NCBI RefSeq assembly: GCF_034702125.1
Contig: NC_085858.1
Span: 55,206,124-55,270,123, forward strand
Direction: 5' to 3'
DNA from: Engraulis encrasicolus
Taxonomy: Eukaryota > Chordata > Actinopteri > Clupeiformes > Engraulidae
DNA length: 64,000 bases
Shown: positions 45,800 through 64,000 of the stretch, in pieces
Numbering within the stretch: the first letter of the stretch is position 1
Layout: every line of letters begins with the position of its first letter
Position numbers and translations under genes: made by a program
Notes under the pieces: model-generated
Seen by the model: only the letters and a program-made list of their open reading frames with translations
Databases searched by the model: none
Told to the model about the DNA's origin: nothing

Positions 45800-46230
45800 A
45801 AATTGGAAATGAAAAACTGAAAAATTAAAAGATTTTGTGTTATGATTAGCCATTATTCTGACCAGACCAGTCCAGCTGTTAGGCTACTTCCACCTGTAGG
45901 CCTATAATAATAATAATTATACAATAATATGATAATAATTGTTTACAATTAAGTTATAAAAAGGAAAAAAAACCTGTTAGGCCAAACTAGAAAGAACAAA
46001 CATGGAATAAATAGCTGTCATTGTTGACCAGCAGCAAGATTTCAGCAATGAGGCTGATGCAACGCACAGTAGGCTATGCTAATAACAATGTAATGCGTGC
46101 TTCATAGTGTCCCTGAAACACAGTTATATAATTGGCAATAAATTAGGCCCCCAGATTTGCAGATACATTTTTATCCAAGTTCTTTCTTTGATGCAAAGTG
46201 CTGCACTTAGTGGGGTGACATCACATGGTT
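45800..46230. other. Short AT-rich intergenic region before mcoln1
   Basis: AT-rich with ATAATAAT runs. Nothing else is seen up to the promoter-like segment at 46200-46330. Confidence 0.5.
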
Positions 46231-46233
46231 TTA

Positions 46234-46242
46234 GCACGTGAC
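46234..46242 (+). promoter_or_regulatory. CLEAR-like E-box upstream of mcoln1
   Basis: GCACGTGAC here reads GTCACGTGC on the other strand, sharing GTCACGTG with the CLEAR consensus GTCACGTGAC bound by TFEB/TFE3. It lies about 190 bases before the mcoln1 ATG, with an ETS-type CGGAAGT about 10 bases further on. Human MCOLN1 is a known TFEB target. Confidence 0.5.
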
Positions 46243-46426
46243 CCCCCACACGGAAGTAGATCATTGTTTATCGTGGTGTGTTTATGCTTTGCGGTGTACC
46301 CTGGGTGGAGAGCTGTTGTCCTTAATGTACTGCAATCTATGGGGTTTTGCAAAATGTGCCATGTTGTTGTTGTGCACATTCGTTAATGTTGTCGCCTAAG
46401 CTGTTTAACATCTTTAAAAGATTGCC

Positions 46427-57378
<10,952 letters not shown>

Positions 57379-57395
57379 GAGAGGTCACACTCCTC

Positions 57396-57414
57396 TGTGT
57401 GTGTGTGTGTGTGT

Positions 57415-57468
<54 letters not shown>

Positions 57469-57554
57469 ACGCGCGGCGTGCGTGCGTGCGTGCGTTATTG
57501 CACGCACGCGCGTGTTTTGTGTGCGCGTGTGCGTGTGCGTGTGTGCGTGTGTGC
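57396..57554. repeat. (GT)n / GCGT repeat in mcoln1 3' flank
   Basis: GT arrays with many GCGTGC interruptions. The hAT-like element at 57555 is inserted in it and the array resumes at 59545. Confidence 0.93.
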
Positions 57555-59544
57555 CAGGGCTTGAAAACGAAATTATTTTTCAAACGTTCCGTTCCGAACG
57601 GTTCAGGCAAGTTTCAATTTAACGTTTTCGTTCCTGCAATCGTTCCCCCACAAAAATATCGTTCCTGAACCGGTTCGGAACGAAAAATAACGTTCGTTCT
57701 TAACGTTCCTGCAGTGTTTAACGGCCATATTAAGTCTATTTTCGTGGACTTTATCTTAGAATAGACGTACTCATTATTTCCCCTTGATTTACACAGCTAT
57801 TCTCAAAAATAATAACACACCCAAAAACACTCAGATGGGCTATCCATCCTGGCAGATTTAACCGGATGCCTATAATTCTTATCAAAAGTAGCCTATGCCA
57901 GCCCAGTAGCGGTGGGTGGATGTTGATTAGGGAGGCACAATACAGCCAGAGAGAGTTTTAAAAAAATAGCCAGAGAGAGTTCCTAAAAAAATCTCTGGAA
58001 TAGCGCAGGTAAACGTCAGCATAATAAGAGGTGTCGATAGGCATGGATTTCAGTTCTTGCTTGCCTAGCTCTATTTAATAGGCCATGATGAGGTTTGCAG
58101 CAAGTGAAACGTGTAAGTAAAAGGGACACAGTTTGCTCCACAAAAAATCCCAAACTGTTTTGAGATGTGCACGATGCAAGGGGTCACTAGTTCTAGAGAA
58201 GGGACAGGTTGCATAGTCTGAAACCTCGGATATGCTCTCAGATATCGGCTACCAACCATTCCAGTGCAAATCCATCACCACAAAACCGGAGACCTTTTGT
58301 TGCCTAACAGACAAGCGTCACAAAATAGTAAGAGTTTCCACGTAGTCCATCCCATCAGCCCAGCCCTCTGCACGACAGAAGAGAATAATAACTTAAACAA
58401 CAACAAATGCGCTGTCTTTCTCTATCCCTGCTTGTTGTCACACGCGACCTACTGTTATTCGTGATGACAGTCAGGAAATATTGTGCAATACTGAGGAAAC
58501 CATCGAAACATTGAGCGGGCCAGCTAACGTCAGCTAGCGTCTGTCCATCTGCCACGAATGACTTTATCCCGCATTGACCACAACAACAGATAAATAAGAC
58601 GTCCTTGATTACAGCACATAAAACACCAGCTCTCACCTCTCTTCTCTACAACCGACAGTGGGATACGCTGCGCACAACAAAAGCACCTCAGTAACTTTAC
58701 GACAACATAATTTGCCATAACCGCATTGAACATCGAGGCACTCGGCGGTGCCATTACAAGTAGTAAGCTAAACATGACTTACCCACCAGTTGCCTCTCGA
58801 GAGCACTCTGCGAATTAGGTTCATCAAATCGCCTATCCAATTCCTTTGCAAATCATAGACATATGGTCCAAATACTCTGTCCCTGTAGGAATCCCAACAC
58901 CGATCTCAAGACATGTTCTCTTTGGCTCTCCATGGTGTAAATATAAAACTCTGTACAGTCCGTGAATGAGACTGAAGAACAGCGCGGGTAAAGTGTCATC
59001 TCTCTTATAAAAACTTATTTGATATTGGTGGTCAAAAACTTTAGGGCGGGTTTTAGAGTCAACTTCCAATCACTACGAGAAAGCCAGGAGAACAGAGACA
59101 GTTTAGTTCTAGTTTCCTATCAAATTCTCTGAGGAGAAGCACATCCTAAATTTACCCAGGAAGTTTCTCCATACAATGCACAGTCGCACTCTGATTGGCC
59201 AATGCTCCTCAATATTTTATCAATCGGCGGCAAGAGCTCAGGTGAAGCAAAATGCTGTTGCTGTAGGCCTATGCATGTTTCACCTCACACACCTCAGTAG
59301 CCGAACTAAAAGACTGCTCGTCGCCATGGTTACTCCTCAAACAAAATCGTGCACTTGTATGAAATATAGAGAACAAAAAAAAAAACGTTATTAACCGGTT
59401 TGTGGATTTCAGAATAACGTTTTTGTTCCGGAACACTTGAAGACCATTTCGTTTTCGTTTCCGTTTCCGTTCCTTGTAAAATTCCATAAAATTTCGTTCG
59501 TTTTCGGTTTTCGTTTTCGTTCCTTGAACCGGTTCGGAGCCCTG
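57555..59544. mobile_element. Non-autonomous hAT-like element, 1990 bp, in mcoln1 3' flank
   Basis: It begins CAGGGCTTGAAAACGAAA and ends GGTTCGGAGCCCTG, so terminal CAGGGCT is inverted at both ends. Subterminal arrays of CGTT/GAACGG-type repeats occur on both sides. The flanks GTGTGTGC (57547-57554) and GTGTGCGC (59545-59552) match at 7 of 8 bases, as expected for an 8-bp hAT target duplication in a GT repeat. No transposase frame is seen inside. Confidence 0.8.
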
Positions 59545-60968
59545 GTGTGCGCGCATGCATTTGTGAAGGAATGCGTGTGTGTTGATATTTATGTGGTAAA
59601 GAAGTGGCATGTACTGTAGTGTAGATGCATCCCAAAGGGAGAAGATGGAAGAGTGGAGTTTCTGCACCAACCTCACATTGCGTTGTGACCTCACTGACCA
59701 GTAGCACACGTCACTGACATGTACATAGACGTTGTTGTAATATTTCTGTGGTATGCTGGAATTTTTAACTTAACTACTTTGTGAGCACCAGTACTGTGTA
59801 GTGTTCATGTAGACACGAAGAGACACTGCCCCCTATTGGTGAAATGATGCTTAGCTTAGGCGTTTGTTCATAAAATATTGGGCTATAGACAAAAGTTGTT
59901 TTAAGATTTAATTTAAAAAAATACTTTTTTACACTTTTTAATTTGGGAAAAAGGCTTGATTTGTACTCTAAATTATCTTTTATCATGTCCATTAAGACTT
60001 GTATATAGTTACATTTCATTCGATAACCAACCATATAGTTTAATGTGTGGGTGACAAAAGAAAAAAAAAAAACAGATGCACAAACTGATATATCCTATGT
60101 GTCTAGACTTAAGGTGCACAAACAACAGGTACTGTCTGCTAGGTTCACGCCCCGCTGTTAAGGCTGTAATTTGTATTTACCCAAGAATTCCGTGTAGTCG
60201 ACACTGGTTCTTCACGAACAATTTACTCTGTCGCAACACAATGGACCATGAGAGCATCATCGTTATCTTGCACAGACGACACGGTAACATTGCCACAGAA
60301 CAATAGTGCGCTTAGTAGTGCTGCAGCCATGTGCTCCTGGGAAAACAAACAACTTATTTTATTGTTTTACTTGAATTTTGTGTTTTATTGTTTTATATTG
60401 TACATCATATTTCTATCTTTGCTTTCTTTCCTAACTGAAGAATTGATAACATAAGGGAAATATGTAAAGGGTACACTCATGACTGGTGGTATTGCAAGTA
60501 GCTGAACTCTTATGCCTGTCTCATCTGTTTTCTCTGAGCCCGGTGCCCTCTCTCTCGCGGATACATGACCCGAACTCCTGGTCCATTTGCATCGAGCGAC
60601 ACATGATTAATGCCATTTTTTTTTCCGAGACTCCTGTCGGGCAACAGAGCGTGGCTGTGGCATTTTCCAAGTGTGCACACATGCTCAATGACCGTGTCAA
60701 GAATAAAAAAAAAGAGAGAGAGAGAATAAGACAAGGCGGCACCGTCGGCAGGCTCTTTAAAATTCAGGTTTTCGCTCCCTCCCCTGCCTTGTAGTGTCTC
60801 TCTTCTCCGTGAGCACCACACCCCATACCCAAACCACTCACCCCCACCCAACATTGCCCCCACCCCTCAGTGTCTTGAAAATGGGCTTTCCCCTCCGCTG
60901 CTCTTCTACCCAGTCTTTTATCCTGCACTTGATGAGATGACAGGAGGGAAGCGTTGAGGAGGGAAGAT

Positions 60969-61060
60969 GAGGAGAGGAGAGGAGAGGAGAGGAGAGGAGG
61001 GGAGAGGAGAAGAGAGGAGAAGAGAGGAGAGGAGAGGAGAAGAGAGAGGAGGAGAGAAGC
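60969..61060. repeat. (GGAGA)n repeat
   Basis: Pentameric GAGAG/GGAGA units that decay into GA-rich sequence up to about 61240. Confidence 0.88.
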
Positions 61061-61497
61061 ATTGAGAAGCGGAGTGGAGGTGGAGATAAGGTGGGAGAGG
61101 AGAGGAGGAGAGCCGAGGAGATGAGAAGTGGAGGGAAGGGGCATTGAGGAAAGGAGAGGATGGGAGGATGAAGAGATGAGGGGAGGGGAGATGAGAGGAG
61201 TGGAAAGGAGGGGAACAGAGGAGAGGAGGGGAGATGAGAGGAGGTGGTCAGGCCCTGCAGCCACTAGTTCTCATCAATATTTATGAGCCTTTGGGTGAGG
61301 TGACCCTGCACACCATCACCCCCTGTAACTCTCCTGCTTTTCTCTCTTCAACTCTCTGCATCTCTCTCTCCCTCCTTTTCTGTCTTTTTCTTACAGTCTC
61401 TTTGCTTTTTTTTCTTCTGCGGTCTGTCTTTTTTTTCACGTTCATGTCTCTTTCTCTCCTCCCTCTGTCTCATTCTCTCCTCTCTTCTCTTCTCCTC

Positions 61498-61498
61498 A

Positions 61499-61592
<94 letters not shown>
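61498..61592. repeat. (CT)n microsatellite
   Basis: CT array with one TATCTATC interruption. Confidence 0.95.
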
Positions 61593-61594
<2 letters not shown>

Positions 61595-61690
61595 CCTCTC
61601 TCCTATTAGCTTGAGGTCCTGGTAGCCAGGGCAGGGTCAGTAGAGACTCTCATCTCTTATGTGTGAAGGAAGAGCTAAAGGGGCAACTGG

Positions 61691-61695
<5 letters not shown>

Positions 61696-61760
<65 letters not shown>
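61696..61760. repeat. (CT)n microsatellite
   Basis: About 32 pure CT units. Confidence 0.95.
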
Positions 61761-61762
<2 letters not shown>

Positions 61763-61867
61763 CCTTCTTTCTTCTTGGTTGTTTACATTTCGCTGCCTTT
61801 TCTTTTTCTACTTTGTGGTTTTCTGTTTGTCTTGTTTATAGGGGGAATCTTCGCTGAACAAAGGGAT

Positions 61868-61967
<100 letters not shown>

Positions 61968-63407
61968 ATTTCTTTTTGAGACGAGAAGGGACAGTGATGT
62001 TTAACTCCAGTATGATTTTTTTTTGCCTTGTTTTGTTTTTAAATTAAGATGGGTTAAGTTTTATGTTTTAAGGGATTTATGTATGATAGGGAAATATATT
62101 TAAATGAAGAAAAAACTGAGGAATTTTAAGTGCTTTTAGCGTTCCGGCAGTCTGGTAGTCTGTCTTTGTCTTCGCAGAACATACTGTGGAATGCAATAAA
62201 TGTAATTATGAATGTTTTTATTCATGTGCTTAATGTAAAACTCCTTTTCGTTTTTTTTATTTTATTTGTATTGTCAATCCTTGGAATAACATGCATGCAC
62301 ATCAAAGGGCACCATGGAAACAATGAACTAGTTACAGTAGTTTACCCAGGTGAGCTACCTTCTCAGAAATGTACTACGTTGTTGAATTGTACAGGTCTGG
62401 GAGATCCGTAAAAAGGGAGAAGAAAGTACCAAGGGTGCGCAACTATCATGGACTGTTCTCTTCTGTTTAATAACATAAAGGGAATCGTGTGTACTAATAT
62501 TTAATGTACCTACACATGTGTAAATTAAAACTTGATTTGCACTTATGACATTGTCTTGTGCTTTTTCTTGTGATGTCAGACAATTAGATGCATTGCATTT
62601 GAAGCAGGTTCAAGTTGCATCCGGTGGAATAGAAATAATAATCATATGTGCCACTGTGGGTTGTATGGCTTCCTGCCTGAAATTGGTGGCGGGTTTATAC
62701 TCGCTTTGTTGCATAACAGAACTTGTTAAACGCCATTGTGAAATAAGCAGATTTTTGTCTGCTGATTTATTTGCATTCAACAAGGATCACGCTTGGTGGT
62801 AGAACACATTTTGAAATTTGTCCCCATGATTCCGTGACCAACAGAATGTCTCAGAGACAAATTGCTCCCTGGTGGAGATTAGTGAAGTAACCTAACCTAG
62901 AATGCTTTTTACAGTTTTTTTCAGTTGCAGTTGGTGAAAGGGGTAGAGTAGGTATCAACCCAGCTTGCTGTTGAAGGTTTCTCTTCCTTTGTTCAACTCT
63001 GTGGCTGATTAAATTTGGCATAGTGCACACAGCACACAGCCTTTGATTCATTCATTTATGTAGTATTTCATTTTTGTTGCAGAGAATTTAGTAGAAATGT
63101 TGAACTAAATTCCAGTGTGGCTAAAATCAAGTCTATTGTCTTGTATTTGGTACTATTGTATGTTAGACATGATCCCATTCATGTGTTTAGAAATCCGATC
63201 AGTTTTCAAAAGTCAGATGTTTAGTATCATGCAGATGGGATCATCTGCAACCCCACTCACTGTTGGCTGAATTCTTAACTGCATTGTAACTACATTGCTA
63301 TTACATTACAGAGAGTCTCCTATGAGGTAACCTGTTCCTGTCCATTCTGGTGACAATATGCTTATTTAAAGAAGCACTGCATAAAAGTGTTAATATCAAA
63401 GGTTGTT

Positions 63408-63594
63408 GAGGGCACAGTGGCTCAATGACCTATGACACCGTGCCATGACCCGGGTTCGATTCCAACCTGAGGTCATTTCCCAATCTCTCTCTCTCCTTAT
63501 CATCTCTCTCTCCTTATCATCTCTCTCTCACTCATTTCCTGTCATACTCTTTCACTATCCTGTGCAAAATCAAGGCATAAATACAAAAAAAAAA
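63408..63594 (+). mobile_element. tRNA-derived SINE
   Basis: Head GAGGGCACAGTGGCTCAATG, B box GGGTTCGATTCC, CT-rich expansion, CATTTCCTGTCA and an A-rich end. Same family as 1137-1306. Confidence 0.7.
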
Positions 63595-64000
63595 GCCAAT
63601 GTGCCGCTGACATGTCCCTTGTTTGAAGCGTACTACAAAGCAGCCGAGCGGACCTTGAGCTGCAGCCCCTATGGACCCGGATCACACTGTAATTGCTCTG
63701 TGAATCCACCAGAGAGAGCTTGGAGCCAAGGCTTTGAGTGCTGCCTGGCAAGTTCAATCAATACCCGTCTGGTGAAGACAGAGAGGAAGAAAGAGAGGGA
63801 GGAGGAGGATGAGAGGAAAGCGACTGAAAAGCAGGAAGCGTTTTAAAAAAGGGAAAGAAAAGAGAGCTAAGAAATGCTATCAAAGAAAACAGATGCCAGG
63901 ACTTAGCCCAGTCGGAGGTGGCTCAGCTGCAGCTGGGAGAACTGGCACCGGCAGCTGACAAAAGAGGTCGGACTTTTTGTTGCTGCAGACATACAGTATT
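63595..64000. other. Window end, possible exon not resolved
   Basis: A plus-strand frame to 63846 has a mixed composition (ERTLSCSPYGPGSHCNCSVN) then a Lys/Glu-rich end. It is fused to SINE sequence upstream and unrecognised, so it is not called. Confidence 0.3.

Noticed and set aside
58071..58775. Minus-strand frames inside the hAT-like element
   Set aside because: Short, overlapping, with no transposase motifs; the element looks non-autonomous.
60838..61264. Ser/Leu/Pro-rich minus-strand frame
   Set aside because: It is the translation of a degenerate GGAGA repeat tract.
61499..61841. Leu/Ser-rich frames
   Set aside because: They are translations of CT microsatellites. Frames at 52340-52821 also run through a CT repeat before entering the true mcoln1 exon 9.

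Overview
The window looks like teleost fish nuclear DNA. It has vertebrate gene families with GT-AG introns, very many dinucleotide microsatellites, fish-type tRNA-derived SINEs and many small terminal-inverted-repeat elements. I cannot name the species. All exon boundaries were read by eye from splice sites, reading-frame phase and family resemblance. In every main gene except one junction, the exon lengths and phases close exactly.

Layout. Positions 1-7881 hold no coding gene: microsatellites, one SINE, a hAT-type MITE with a perfect target duplication, two other MITEs and a minisatellite. Positions 7882-29587 (minus strand) carry wiz, a 17-exon zinc-finger gene of 2436 codons. It encodes a chromatin adaptor that links the H3K9 methyltransferases G9a/GLP to CtBP. 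An internal first exon (20137-20230) would give a 1350-residue short form. Positions 31807-37267 (minus) carry a 5-exon secreted peptidoglycan-recognition amidase (pglyrp2-like, 477 aa). A decayed THAP-domain sequence lies at 38059-38458. Positions 40422-41076 (plus) carry trappc5 (188 aa, 2 coding exons). Positions 42516-45798 (plus) hold a multi-exon gene I do not recognise, with a repeated tryptophan-rich motif. Positions 46427-57378 (plus) carry mcoln1 (13 exons, 578 aa), the lysosomal TRPML1 channel, with a CLEAR-like E-box in front. A 1990-bp hAT-like element sits just beyond its stop codon, inside a GT microsatellite. Positions 59553-64000 hold simple repeats, one SINE and no recognisable gene.

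The genes do not form a single pathway: wiz is nuclear, pglyrp2 acts outside the cell in antibacterial defence, trappc5 works in ER-Golgi tethering and mcoln1 in lysosomal ion release. In human, PGLYRP2 lies near WIZ, and TRAPPC5 and MCOLN1 lie in one region of the same chromosome arm, so the neighbourhood is partly conserved.

Most notable: the unrecognised gene between trappc5 and mcoln1; two wiz zinc-finger exons that match at 132 of 133 bases; an internal wiz promoter and first exon; several TTAA-flanked MITE families; a tandem pair of 214-bp TIR units in mcoln1 intron 1; and microsatellites that abut splice sites in several exons.
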